The notes under the pieces were generated by a model, which did not search any database, was not told where the DNA came from, and saw only the letters and a list, made by a program, of their open reading frames with translations. Position numbers and translations under genes: made by a program. Positions 30,037 to 43,269 of a stretch of 64,000 nt of DNA are shown here, piece after piece (the first letter of the stretch is position 1; every line of letters begins with the position of its first letter). The DNA is from Lunularia cruciata (lineage: Eukaryota; Streptophyta; Marchantiopsida; Lunulariales; Lunulariaceae), in NCBI GenBank assembly GCA_948567375.1, contig OX419756.1, forward strand, positions 9,801,001-9,865,000. The letters run 5' to 3'.

Positions 30037-33000
30037 TGCTGATGGTCAGCCATCTCAAGCTGTAGAGGTGTAAATCTACAAAGTTGTTCGCAGCACGTTG
30101 AAACTGTACTGATGACACCAACGCAACTGTTAAGACTTCTCTTCAAACGTGCAAGAGGGTAATCAATGATCTGCTTACGGAGAAAATCTGTAAGATATTG
30201 TAATTTAAAGTTCTGTTCTCTCCTCTTGTGGTCTAACCTCACGTTCAATTCTCTGGCGCTCACACCTCTCGTTCAGCAGTACTGTTCTCTTCAAAATACT
30301 TATAATTTTACTCAGCTTCTCGAAAGTCAGGTTTACAAATCTGCAGATACGATTTCTCAAATGTTTTGACTGTGAACGACCAGTGTCTGTACGCTGTTCT
30401 GAACTGATATAAAGTTGTGTTGGTGGTGAAGGTTCTAGGTACTGAGGCTTGATCTTATTGAGATCAAGTTGTGATTTATACTTTTGAAGTCTAACCTTGC
30501 CATGCTATTCTTTGTCTTCCATACCTCTGCTCTATCGTTTCAGGAGATTCAACTTCCACTCAACTGCTCAAAACACAGCCCCACCAACCAGCACATGAGA
30601 TTCTTTTATGCTTTTGATTTCTTGACTCTTTGCGGTCAGCGATTTCTGAACGCTGTTCTGCATTGAAAAACAGGGACAGCATATGGTAGTTCTAAACACC
30701 ATGAAACACTTTCTAGAAACAAGAGCCATGCCAGACCTATGCTTGAGAGTCAATCGTTCTCACGCGATAATAGTTGAAGGAGGTTCAGCATGCACAATAG
30801 CTACTTCTACCTGAACCTCAAATCTGACTTCCGTTGAAACTCGCGTACGGAATTTTGTCGTGGCCAGCTGAATTAACTGCTGAAAGAATCTCGGAAATGT
30901 AGTTGCGGGTGACAGTCGAGAAGAGATTTGCGTTTGGAGTCAAATCACTGCGATCTTTCCATGAGCTATCCCCAGCAGCTTGTTCTATTGACTAGTGTGT
31001 AGGTAAGATGCTGATTTTACCCGGCCTTCTTAGTACGTGTACTCATCTCCTGAATTCTTCTCAATTCCTTAGTAATCAGTTCAACTTATGTATTATGTCA
31101 TAGATCCAATACAAACCGGGCTTCAGTTTCTTCTCAGTTTGCCGAGTTTCAGACATTGTAAACTTCGCGGAGGTGGTTTCTTATAACATTGTGTCATTGT
31201 TCAGTGTGAACTATCCAGACTAGCTATAGATTCAGCTCATTATTACAACAGCTAATCTGGTCTAGCTTATTGTTGTCATTCTCCTTTTCTATCAACTAGT
31301 TTTCATGAGTTGAGGACCTGCAGATGATGACCTCGCAATTGGGAAAGCCTCACCAAGCGGTGACAATTTTAATTAATCAACCTATTTGAACCCTATGACA
31401 AGGAACTAACAGAATAAGGGACCTAAGGTTCTTGAAGTCAACTACAACATACGCGGTGTGACATGTTTCAGAGTTTTTCATTCATCGTCGTCATGAGAGG
31501 GAGCAAGAGTGCGGCAATCCGGATCCTTCTGCCAGTAATTTATCTTCATGAAGCCTCAATACTACTGCGAACTCGCAACAGCAGCCACATGTACATTGAG
31601 GTCAATTAGGTGGATAGGCGTCGGTAATTATTCTCGATGACAATAGTCTTTTGGAGCAAACACAAATTAAGACCCGTCAGGAAGGACAGGAAAATGGGAA
31701 GACATACGAGGCTCAATTAAAACAGCACGGTTACCACGGTCATCACTCGACGGTGAAGCCAAGCAAATCTGACTGATGACATTTGTACGACAGTTTAGAA
31801 ACCTTAAATATCCTTTTGTTGCAGGAGAATCGCACTCAGTCTCGAATCACTGTCCCTCCGTATTGGAGAAATTATAAGTCGAGTACTGCTACGCGCACTT
31901 ATGGCCCTATCAAGACGGATACTATACGAGTGAGACACAACGACATTATTTCTTCCCAAACTCCAACACATAGCATTCTACCGTTGACTGCCTAAATTAG
32001 GGTAGTACATCACTGTACACGTCATTGAATGATATGCTTTGACACATGCTGCTCTACTTTAAAGACCCTTTTCCCTTTTTTCAAGACCGTTTCCATTGAC
32101 GAGAGGATAGATATACCATCATGCTGATTCATTAAATCAACTGCCAAGCGTGACGAAGAAGACCAAGGCTATCCTTCTCCAGGTCGAGAATAATTGAGTT
32201 TCAATGTCTTTGTTTCCTACCCCGAGCACCTCACCCTGTGTCAACCCTTGTTTTATCCTCTTTTGCCTGGTCTAAGAGATCCTCGCTTGCGAAGAAATTC
32301 CTGACCCTGCTACTTGATAATATGTTGCTGCGGAGGACAGGGACAGGAACAGGTTCTTTGGTTGCCGGCTATCATTGCCTGGAAGGAATGCAGGTTGGGA
32401 ACTTCAAACGCATACTGTATATAGAACTTACATTGAGCTGAGCGTACTTTCAGGCAAGTAAAGGATACGACCCAAACGACACTTCAGAGCTGCGCTTGTC
32501 ATAATCAATGCAATCCAAATTCACGAGAAATGCAGAGCGTGTGGTTGTTGTTGCGCCAAAATTTTCTGTTTATACCAAGACCTGAGGATCTTCAATGATC
32601 TCGGACATCAGTCTGAGGGACCACGCGTTTCAACTATTCATGAGTGCATGGAAGTTTCTGCTTCCGAAAATTTAGGCCCCTTATGGCTAAAACGGATGCC
32701 GGTATCGGAAGCATGAAAACTGAATGGCGAGGGCAAGAAAGAACCAAGCCTTTATCCATGCGTCTCCTAAACTCCACAACCCACTAGCAAAGCGCGGAGG
32801 CATAACTTCGACGAAACTCCCTGATAACACCGTGTCCGAGAAACGAAATCCATCCATATTCAACCTTCAAAACTCATACTGAGCGAATTGTCAACGGTAC
32901 GTTGTATCGCAGTTAACAAGTTTCTGTTCATAACTCAATATACTGTCTAAACTTGTACACTCTTAACGTGGTCAAAATTCTTCCTGACCACATCAGTCAT

Positions 33001-33599
33001 ACATCTAAAATCTACTGACATTCAGCTTCAATAAATAGCTTCATTAGTCACTTCGACCTTATCACTATCCATGTAACTGTCTGTAGCCTTGTTGACCGAG
33101 GACGCAATCTTGCACAGACCGGTATTCCCTCAGCGGAGAGTTTGAGGAGAAGTCGTATCGAAGCTCAAGTACGGATTACGAGAATAGTACATCACAGTTT
33201 CATAGCAACCAGAACGCGCAAATTTAGGAGATAGGTAGAAGTTTGAATGGAGTCAAAGATTGAATGGCACTTGCAGGAAGTTGAAGAGAACGGTACTCTG
33301 CCCGTATGGTTTTCGACATAAACAAGAGAAACTCATTTGTTCACGTGCTATGCAATAGGTTCATTTTCTTAATGTTCTTGGATACCGTTATCGCTTGAAA
33401 AGCTGATTCGATTCACTCTGAGCGGATAGAGAGTGAATCCTGTCCGGGTCCGTACAATGGCTTTGTAAATTTTGGGCGTTGACAACACCCTACTATGGCT
33501 TTGTAAACTTTGGGTATTGGCAATTGACTTTGTCAAGACAATTGGTTTTGATTCGGAGTAGAATGTTTTTTGGTCGGGAATGATTCAGACATACATCTG
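30037..33599. other. No recognisable gene
   Basis: I see no coding motif, RNA gene or clear repeat on either strand. Confidence 0.55.
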
Positions 33600-33780
33600 A
33601 CATGATATCAAAACTATGTTAAAAATAAAATATTTTAAAAAAATATTTTATTTTTTAAAAAAATATTTTTTTAGATATTATATTTTAATTTAATTTACTA
33701 TTAAATATAAAAATATTTTAAAATTTTTTTATTTTCATTTGATTTCAAACCCCAATATATCATTATATTTCGATTTGACT
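33600..33780. other. AT-rich tract with A/T inverted runs
   Basis: Dominated by AAATATTTTATTTTTTAAAAAAATATTT-like runs from about 33620 to 33740. Such tracts can act as matrix attachment or easily melted DNA; no function is shown here. Confidence 0.7.
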
Positions 33781-33857
33781 TGATTTTGATATTCTATATA
33801 AGGAGAATATTTTACCACTTTATATTTAGATTTTGACCCCTGTCTCGACATAGACAG

Positions 33858-34135
33858 ACAAATCATCATTATACTTTATACTTAGACTAGACCTCAGACT
33901 CCGGAGTTTGCCATAGAGATCATCATTACACTTTGCATATGGATTTTTTCCTTGCAATGTATCATGGCACTTTGCTCACTTTGTCTCAACACAGACTGGA
34001 CAAATCATTATTATACTTTATATTTAGACTAGACCTCGGACTCGGCGTTTGGCATAGGGATCATCATTACACTTTGCATATGGATTCTTTGCTTGCAAAC
34101 TATCATGGCACTTTGCTCACTTTGCCCTGCCTCTC
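33858..34135. repeat. 142-bp tandem duplication
   Basis: ACAAATCAT-ATTATACTTTATA starts at 33858 and again at 34000. Both units continue through TTAGACTAGACCTC-GACTC, ATCATCATTACACTTTGCATATGGATT and ATCATGGCACTTTGCTCACTTTG. Further right, to about 34310, the word TAGATTCTCATGAA and close variants recur every 60-65 bp, suggesting an older and shorter repeat. Confidence 0.8.
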
Positions 34136-34935
34136 ACGGCTAATACTTTTGCACTTGGATTCTTCGCTTAAACTATCACTGCTTTTAGATTCTCATGAAT
34201 AAAGGACGAGCCAAACTAACTATCATTGCATTTAGATTCTCATGAAAAAAGGACACGCGGAACCAACTCATCATTGGACTTGGATTCTCATGTAAAAATG
34301 ACAAGCGAATTTTCACCGTCACCGCACCTCTAGTTCAAAAGCTCAAGGTGAAATGTTCCCTCGCATTCCAAGGCTCATGCAAGCTTAAACTAATTATTTC
34401 CCGCACACTTTGTTCAATTGCAAGATACATGTTAAAAGACTCCCATGTAGCCATTAATCATCTTGCAGGGGAAAAGGCAACCAAGACTCCCATATAGCAA
34501 TTAATCATCTTGCGTTGGAAAGACGACCGCGTAGAACACGTGAAGGATGGGAAGACCCCATCAAGCCCCGTACAAGGGAGAAACTGTCGAGAAATTAATT
34601 CTAACTGGCTATCGTGAATAACCATTCTTCATCGATAGTCAAATTAAGTTGGGTTAGATCCCGATGTTTATTGAAGAATAGAGAAGTCCAAAAGGGACAT
34701 AGACAATTTGATCCATAACGAGTCCGAAATATAGATATATACAAAACTCTCCGATATATTTTTCTATGTACGCCGTCACATGAGTTGGGTTAGATCCGAC
34801 TGTTTAGTGAACAGAGAAGTAAAAAGGGAGACACACAATCTCTCGAGAATATATTTATGTTCCTAAATATTGTTATCAATGGATCGTATATGTATAGAAG
34901 CTTTTCTCTCTCCCATGATATGATTAATATTTAAA

Positions 34936-35045
34936 AAATAAATTTACCTTTTGGAGATTGGATTTCTCCAATCTCCAGAAGGGTTGGATGGATTGATCAT
35001 CCTTTTGGTCATTCAATCCACTTTTGGAGATTGGGTCTCCAAATT
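34936..35045. repeat. Inverted copies of TTTTGGAGATTGG
   Basis: TTTTGGAGATTGGATTTCTCCAATCTCCAGAA forms a hairpin with arms of about 12 bp. The same word recurs at about 35021 (TTTTGGAGATTGGGTCTCCAAA), again with a local inverted half. It lies at the left edge of the tandem array that follows. Confidence 0.7.
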
Positions 35046-35063
35046 TACTTCAACCTTTTGGTC

Positions 35064-36050
35064 GACAGGGAATCGGAAACCCACATGAAAAACTTGCTCC
35101 TCTATAGATGCACCGAGGGAATTGAGTTGAATGATCAACCAAAAAGTGTCATTGTTGTCGGGGAATAGTACACCCATTGAAAAACTTGATTCTCTCTTAT
35201 GCATGGCAATACGATCAACATTTAGAAAGTAAATTTAGCAAGCCAATCTGCGAGGGAATTGAATTGAATGGACTGGAATGATCGTCCCAAAAGGTGGTCA
35301 TTGTTGTCAGGAATTGTATATCCGTTCACAGAAAAACATTCATGATGCATGGCAATACAATCAACCTATAGAAATTAAATTTAGCAAACCAATGTGCAGA
35401 AGGAATTGAATTGAATTGAATGATCGTCCCAAAAGGTGATCATCGTTGTCAGGAATTGTATATCCGTGCACTGCAAAAAATTCATGATGCATAGCCATAC
35501 GACAACCATTAGAAAGTAAATTTAGCAAACCAATCTGCAGAGGGAATTGAATTGAATGATCGTCCGAAAAGGTGGTCATTGTTGTCAGGAATTGTATATT
35601 CATTCACTGCAAAACATTCGTGGTTCACTGCAAAACATTCCTCTTTCATGTTGCCTGGCAAAACAGTTAACATTGGGACATGGCAATATAATTAACTGTC
35701 TGCAAGTCAATTTAGCAATCCAATCTTCTAAGGAATTGAATTGAATGATTATCCCAAGAGGTTGTCATCGTTGTCCGGAATTGTATATTCGTTAAAATAG
35801 TTAACATTGGGACATGGCAATATAATTAACTGTCTGCAAGTCAATTTAGCAATCCAATCTTCTAAGGAATTGAATTGAATGATTATCCCAAGAGGTTGTC
35901 ATCGTTGTCCGGAATTGTATATTGGTTAACTGCAAAACATTTCTGTTTCATGTTGCTGGGCAAAACAGTTAACATTGGGACATGGCAATATAATTAATTG
36001 TCTACAAGTCAATTTAGCAATTTAATCTTGTAATGAATTAAACTAAATAT
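35064..36050. repeat. Satellite-like tandem array, about seven 133-190-bp units
   Basis: Each unit contains ATTTAGCAA-CCAATCT, then GGAATTGAATTGAATGAT, then GTCAT-GTTGTC-GGAATTGTATAT, then TGCAAAACATT. The GGAATTG landmark falls near 35115, 35252, 35400, 35541, 35731, 35864 and 36032. Units on the right share an extra GTTAACATTGGGACATGGCAATATAATTAA segment, and two of them are almost identical, so the right end amplified most recently. Confidence 0.88.
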
Positions 36051-36300
36051 CATCCTAAAAAATTGATAATTGATTGTAAAAAAATTTAAAATTTATTTAT
36101 TTAAAAACTTAAAATTTTAATATTAAACATGAAATAATGATGAAATAAAATATTAAAAATTTATGGGCATGATATCAAAGCTATGTTTCGATTATTTTCT
36201 AAATATTAATCAAAATGTTATTTTTAAAATAGAAATAAAAAAAAAAATTAATGATCTAAATTAAAATACCAACTTGATCTGAAAATGAAATACACGCTAC
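36051..36300. other. AT-rich flank of the tandem array
   Basis: Poly-A and AAATTTAAAATTTATTT-like sequence without genes. GGGCATGATATCAAAGCTATGTT near 36165 resembles CATGATATCAAAACTATGTT near 33600, so the two AT-rich blocks that bracket the repeat-rich region share sequence. Confidence 0.6.
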
Positions 36301-36379
36301 ACTAGAAAAATTCACTCACAATAAATAGAGAATGGGAAAGACCATTTAAAAGGAGGACACACTTGAGTTTCGCGACTGA

Positions 36380-36440
36380 AAAACACATCTCCCATCCACT
36401 AGTCCGGGTGACAGGCTCGAACCGCAGGAGATGAGCCCAA
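36380..36440 (-). ncRNA. Possible tRNA-derived SINE B box
   Basis: On the minus strand GGTTCGAGCC (36423-36414) fits the pol III B box consensus GGTTCGANNCC. It sits in a tRNA-like 3' context with CCTGTCACCCGGA following. I cannot find a convincing A box at the right distance or a poly-A tail, so this may be a SINE remnant or chance. Confidence 0.2.
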
Positions 36441-39400
36441 TGGATCCTCATGTATGCCGAACTTAAGGCCAAGCATATTAGTCATGATGGGTACATGATT
36501 GCAAGGACTACGACCTGACAGCAATGCATCTATCTAGAAAAGTTAAATGGAGAAAAGCTAGCAAATGCGATGGATCCCTTATCTGGACACCTGTAGTACA
36601 CTTCGAAATGGTTTGCTGGACCAAAACCACCACAATGTTTCTCGACACTTCTCCTACACATAAGGCGCTTTTTATGTAGTGTTCTCGGTCATAGCTTATC
36701 AACCATGCCCGCAAATCCTTAGTATTCTCTTTCTCCACACATCCATGCGTACCTTACTCGATAATTGACAGTGTTGCTCCAAATCCCACCTCGTTCAAAT
36801 GCCAGTCAATAACTGAAACTCCTCCACTATTGTGAGGAAATGTCCACAAGAAGTGCAGGAGTAAGAATACATGAATTGGAGGAGTCACGGCTCGTATTTA
36901 TGGCATCAACATCGCCCATACAGGATAAACTTTGCGAGTTCACTGTAGAAGTAAAATGTTTGACGTAAAGAAGACCTGCAATACAATTCTTTCCACCTGT
37001 TTGCACACTTTAGACATGCAAGTAAGACCTGCATTAGACACTACATCTCGTCAAAAGGGCAAGCACGAGCATGACAAATTTCCACCGAGCCTGACTCAGA
37101 GGTTCACCAGCCTCTTGACTCCGATAATTTGTTATGTAGGAATTATCAAGCTCAAAAATTTGATCACAAAAGTTATATTACAGCTCTAACTTAGTTTGCC
37201 AATTGTACTTAGTCATCTTACTAGGAGCAATCCGCACTCAGTTATTAGATTTCCTTGTCTAAGGTGAACTTCTCAATGGTAATGTATATTTTCAATACAA
37301 ACTTAAAATTTTAAACAACCCCTGATCTAGTTTGTAATCATCAATTTCCAAGGTAATAATTTAAGATTGAAATTATTATGTATCTTCTTGGAATATTCTC
37401 ACCACTCTGAATGGCAATGACGTTGATGAATCTGCACGAGAACATCACTCTGGATCTCAATGATACTGACACTGTCATGAGGACACCAACCTTATATGAT
37501 TAATACTCACATGCATATGCATGATATTATGCTACTGTGAGATTAATAATCAAGATGTACGTGAGCAGCAGAGGCTGAAAGTGAGGAGCTTTGTCTCACT
37601 CATGATCATGACATATGTTATGGCAATTTTACTGTATAAGAAGTGCCTTGGCAAATTTGCACTCGTTCGTACCAGAAGTAAATATATGACCATTATTTGC
37701 CTAAGCTGCCTTGAAGGATATGTAGAAGTTGATAATATGATTTGATTACTCATTTCATATTAAACGTTTCTTTACTGTAACACAAGAACATGGAAAACAT
37801 TGCCCGAAGGACCCGAGAGCCTCTTAAGATAAGGAGAAATTCAATGTTCCATATGTTATATCCGGGCAAAAAAGTTACCACGCAGTAGAGTTGCAAAAAA
37901 TGGATTACGTGGTAGGGTTGCAAGATTACAAATTTAAATACTTTTGCTTTGCTGCGTGTGGCTGTGCTAATAATTTTAGAGGAGGTCAATGTCAACCCAA
38001 ACCGCTAGCGCTACATAATCGAGGACTGGTGGATCTGAGGCTAAACGTCCTCGATATCAGAATAAGTGGATGAGGATTCATATGTGCCATGCCAAAGGTG
38101 TATATACTGACAGTGTGCGTGTTTACATTCCATAGCCTTTATTGACTGCAATGAGAACCTACCCTCAAGTCAAATGATTTACATGACTGCGATGAAACCC
38201 TGAAGTCAAATGATTCACGTGAAGCACTTTACGCGCTTAAACCAGCAAGAGACCTTTTTGAGGCTATTATGAAACACAGAATTTACCACAGGTGAATACT
38301 TGCGTTGACGAAGGCAAGGACGGATATATCAAAATCTGGCATATGCAGAGTTCTGAATAGTCTTGAGAAGTCTCCACCCCGGTCAATAGTCTGCTTATGA
38401 GGTATGTGGCATGTGCTTGACGCTCTTAGATATTGTGATTTTTCTGGTGTCGTTGTTCACGACTATTCCTGGTCCTGTTTCGTCTGCCCACCACACTCCG
38501 GTCGTAGACCGTAGCTCAACAGATCTTAGAAATGAACTGAAATAAACAAAACCTCTTGGATCAACACGTGTGATGTAGAAGAAAATGCCAAAGCTCAGTT
38601 TTCCGCGTAGTAATGATACTTCCATGCATATTTCAAATTCTCGTGCAAGGATATACTGGTTTTGGCAGGGTGTGCACCATACAGACACGAAGATCACAAT
38701 TGCTAACGTTAACGCGTCTGTCTCTGGTATGTACCGTGGGTTCTGCTCAACGTTACGCGCCTCAATTCGTACTCCTTGATTTCTCTCATTTCAGAAGTTA
38801 TTCCCTTAACGCCGGAACTTTGAATGGCTCATATCTTAAGGTTAGTGCACGCGTCTGTAAGATATCATTCTGGTGAATTTTCGGAGATTTGAGGCTCGCT
38901 GCATGTTCACTGCAACTTCCATTCATCCGCTACTTTCTGGCATGTAGTCAGAGACTAAAATTAGCTCCTCTTTAAACAATTCATGTATTCTTGATAAGAA
39001 CGGTTTACAGCACGGTGTTCAGGACAGGAAGGAAAAACTAGCAGTTGGCTCGACTTTACACTTATCTGGAATGAGACAGAAATAGGAGAGACTAAATAAG
39101 CAGATTCGCTAAAGAAGACAAGAGTGCAGTATCCTGAAGCAGTCCTGTCGGTTTGGCAGTAAAAAGGAGTAGCCCATCGAATCAGACTTGTTAACGTTGC
39201 ATCTTAATCCTGAAGCTGCAAAGTAGTTTACAAGAGCAGGAAATCGGCTCATGTATCTTAGGTGTTGTAGGGCAGATTCCTGTTACCGATACTATTGGGG
39301 CTTACCCCATTTTAACCCTTGTCTTTTCCTTGTACGGCTTGACGGGGTCTTCCTATCCTTCTTACTTTCACACGCGATCGCGTTTACGGGTTACTTTTTC

Positions 39401-42400
39401 GTAGACGGTACAATTGCAGTTTATGTAGCAATCTGTACTCCAAAGAGATTTTGAATAACGATTGGGTGTTAAACGCTGACGTTGAAAGCAGTCAATATGC
39501 ATTCTGATTCAAGAATTAATCTTCGTGTTAGTAATGTCGTCCAGAGGCATAGCGCCAAGTAGCTCTTGGTCGAACAGACTCTGAGGGGTCGTGCAACAAT
39601 TGCAGTAGCCTTGTTGGGTCACAGATAATATACGTTTGTATAATTATCGTATTTCTGTTATAGATTGACAACGAAGGACTGCAAGAGTATGTGATGATCC
39701 GCCCTTTCCCTGTACCGCTCACTTATGAAACTTATATGGAAAGTTCACATGTGATGAGCGTCACACATTAAATCCACTTGCCAATTTGGATTCCCAGCGC
39801 TCCAGTGAGAGAATAGTTTTACCAATCCTTAGGCATTAGTTGGCCCTGAACCAGAGACTATTATGTATACCTCTATGAACAATGATGCCAGTTAGGGGCT
39901 AAAGGTTCAATGAGAGTCCATCCCAAGATTTGTATTTTACTCTCTCCATTGGTTTCTTGATTGCTTTTCATCTCTCTGGACATTCTTCCCAATAGTCATC
40001 TCGTGCATGAGTTGTCCAGATTATGAAAGGATTTGAATTTCGTCACAGTATAAGGCCAGTGTTCAATGAACCACAAAAAGGAAGAAGACAGTGACGTATA
40101 CTCGATATCTCAACAATAGTAAACATTTTGTGCAGTAATCACGATGCAGGTGACGAACACAAGTTCGTAAATATGTATTCAATTTGTAGGTTATCCTTAT
40201 TTACAAAAGAATCGGAGTCAACCGAATGGGATTGGCAGTTTCATGAGCAGCTTGTAATGGCGATAGCTGACATGTTAACACTAACAGGTAGTGAATAAAT
40301 AATCTTTGCTACGGCTACAACTATGAGACTACTGGAAGAGTAAATATATCACAAGGGTTGACGTCATTCTAATCACTAAAGTAAACTGGCGCCAGAAACG
40401 AAGTATTGTAAAAGGTGATTCGTAAGGAATCATTGCGTCGATTCCCAGTAGCTATCTCGAGATGCGCAATTCGCGCCGCTGACTACCTTGAGGCTGCTGT
40501 ACATTTACCGCGGCTGATGAAGTACTTTCTTTTCTGGAAGCGATTGATCTTCATTTCTCAAGAATCCAGGATCCAGGTTGCGAATGTGATCAAGTACCTG
40601 AACTGCACATACTCAAAACGAATCAATCAGAAATTAACATCGATTTCACAAGCAAGGTGCAACAGAATGTCAAAGTCCTTCTGACCATCATGATGTGCAC
40701 AATGTGAATATACATTTGGCTGCTAGACAGTGTTAGGACAGCTAGAGGCAACACTTAGACACTACGTACAAGTCACTTGAATCTTCATGTCTCATCTCAT
40801 CATTCTTCTTCTGCTGCTGCTGCAAGCCACCCAGGAATGGCCGTGTCGCAGTCACTGTTAGGTCCGACGGCCTTGACTCCACGCGCACCCTGGGAAAATC
40901 CACATTGTCACACAGTTAGCTGTAATGACGTATCCAGGAATAAGAAAAATGGGAAGAAACCTGTAACAGTTCTAAAGTCCTGGTTTCTCCATAGACATGA
41001 ATTGCGATAGTTTACGACTAACCATATTTACCTGTTCAACGTCATCCCCTTGCGGCATTTTGGTAAAAAATGGAAGTTGTTGAAATGAGCTTGTATGCAG
41101 GGTACTGCGAAGCTGATTCCAAAGATTTGTGAATACGTGTGCAGATCTAGATTTTCTGCGTGTTAAACAGCAATTACAGCAGGAGTCGCTGTCGCACTAT
41201 TTATGAAGAAAGTACCCGATGGATTGTGTAGATAATAGGACTTCTTCTGCTGTGTTCGGATAATGTCTGCCAATGTCCGACGCGAAGATGAGAAGTTGAT
41301 GTCGACTGTTTCGATTTGAATTGATGAATGACTGGATGGATGGATGAGTGAGGATCTCTACTGTTTTATAACTAATGTTTTGATGTATAACTTTCAAATT
41401 CGCCTTACCATGTACGCTTTCTTCAGAATGATAAAATCTGAGTTTTGTGTCGGCTTCTGCAGGACTTGCACCCGACACTTGGCATTAACTTTATTACTCG
41501 CATCGCTAACAACCCAACGAGTAGCAAAAATCAAAAAATTAATTCTACACGTCGTTACTGGCGTTGAAACTTAAGCACAGTACACGGTACTACGTGGAAA
41601 CAAGGAACCACGAAGTTCGTATATTGGACACTCGTGGATTCTCGCCTACGCGATTCAAGTTGAAGAACTGCTTCCATACTCACTACGGTCGAAGGTCCCG
41701 CCATATCTTGACTTTAGTTGACTTGCTCATTTTAGACTGTGCCTTCGTCTCGCAGTTGCCGAGAAATTTCGAACGTGGAAACGGAGACTGCAGTTTACGT
41801 ACCACTAGGTAGTGCAGTAGGTAGATGAAACCAGAGGCACAATTTTGTACCTCGATCGAATTCAAGCGCTTGGTGAGAGAAAGGAGAATTTCCTCCCGAA
41901 ACTTATGCATCCTCGAGTACTTGAAGGTTTTCCTGGAGAAACTTTGGGCAACACGGCCATTCGAGTGGTCCTTGTGTAAGGGGGGGTTTCAGTTCGAAGG
42001 GAATGAATTCGAATTGAAATTCACGGAAAGAGGGGGTCCCGCGATTAACCATAAAAAAACAAATGTACATCCGATTAGTCATCCGAATTATTAGATTTAT
42101 AAATTACAGATTAATTATGCATTTTATAAAAATTATAGTTTAGAATATAAGTAAAAATATAATTTACATAATATTAATATAATTAACACAATAATATTAC
42201 TAAATTATATAACTCTTAAAATTTATTTTTTTATAATATCACATTATAAATTTCGCCAGCCGCCCCATTGGAACCCCTAATGACAACGTAAAACGCAGGA
42301 AAGCACAAGAATTATTCGAATCTAAACTTGTTGGGAGGCCTTGCGTGGACAACCTATCCTTACTGAGAGGATGTGCTAACTTTCTATGCTTGACGCCTCC

Positions 42401-43260
42401 ACGTGTTTCGTTCTGATCGATGTACAGTGGACTGGATCGATGGGAAGTTGAAGTCACAAGATTATTGAAAGGGTGCGAGAGGAACTCCTGCGCTGGTTCC
42501 TATGATCTTCGGTCTGTAAATTCAAACGCACCTGATCAATTTGGTACTTTCCGCGGACGATCACAAGGGATTTGCTGGGAGAACATAAATTTTGCAGTTG
42601 GTCCCGTAGAGTAGTTTATGTCCTCAACTACCTGTAACTATTCGGTGAATGTCAAATTAAGGAGTGGACGAGCACTTCAAAATCTGAGAGAACATTGTGC
42701 ATTAAGATCTTATTCAGTGTTCTGAACATCAGTCCAATCGACTATCTCGAAAAGTTAGTTCTATAATCGTTATTTTCTTTAAATTTTACAAATTTGATTA
42801 CCCCGTGTTGGGGACAAAGGAAAATCGTTAACAGATTATGCCTTTTGAGAAAGCTTTACCCCGAGTAAATTTTCTCCCCTGAATGTTACATCTGAATATT
42901 CTCAACCCAATTATTTCCCAACTTATCCAAATAACTATTTATAAGCACTAAAATATTTACCTGATACCTTCCTTCAATGTGCAATCTTTTCCTTCTTTGA
43001 ACCATGGCTTCTACTATATATATATATATTTATTTATTTATTTATATATGCATGATACTAGGAACATGGATAAATTTTTATTTATGGATTCTCCTTGATA
43101 AATGGAAGATAGTCTACCCATGAATGTTTCCTGTCAGCCATTGTTCAAAATTTCTAAACCCCAATACAAGTTGTTGTGTCCATGGAACTTGCTTCAGTGA
43201 CTTTCATCCTGTACAATGAACTCTCCGTGCACCGCTGAGCACAAAGGGGAAGGCTGACAT
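36441..43260. other. No recognisable gene
   Basis: Short frames only. A faint repeat is shared between about 39300-39410 and 45165-45240 (both have CTT-CCTATACCTTCTT-CTTTCA--- followed by CGCG). 42080-42240 is strongly AT-rich, and 43017-43048 is a TA/TTTA microsatellite. Confidence 0.5.
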
Positions 43261-43269
43261 TTGAATGAT

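Noticed and set aside
29816-30263. Proline/arginine-rich plus-strand and glutamate/valine-rich minus-strand frames
   Set aside because: They are open only through the 9-bp minisatellite; flanking residues show no coding character.
36414-36423. A complete tRNA gene around the GGTTCGAGCC motif
   Set aside because: The T-stem does not pair well and no anticodon arm or acceptor stem could be matched. Kept only as a weak SINE B-box suggestion.
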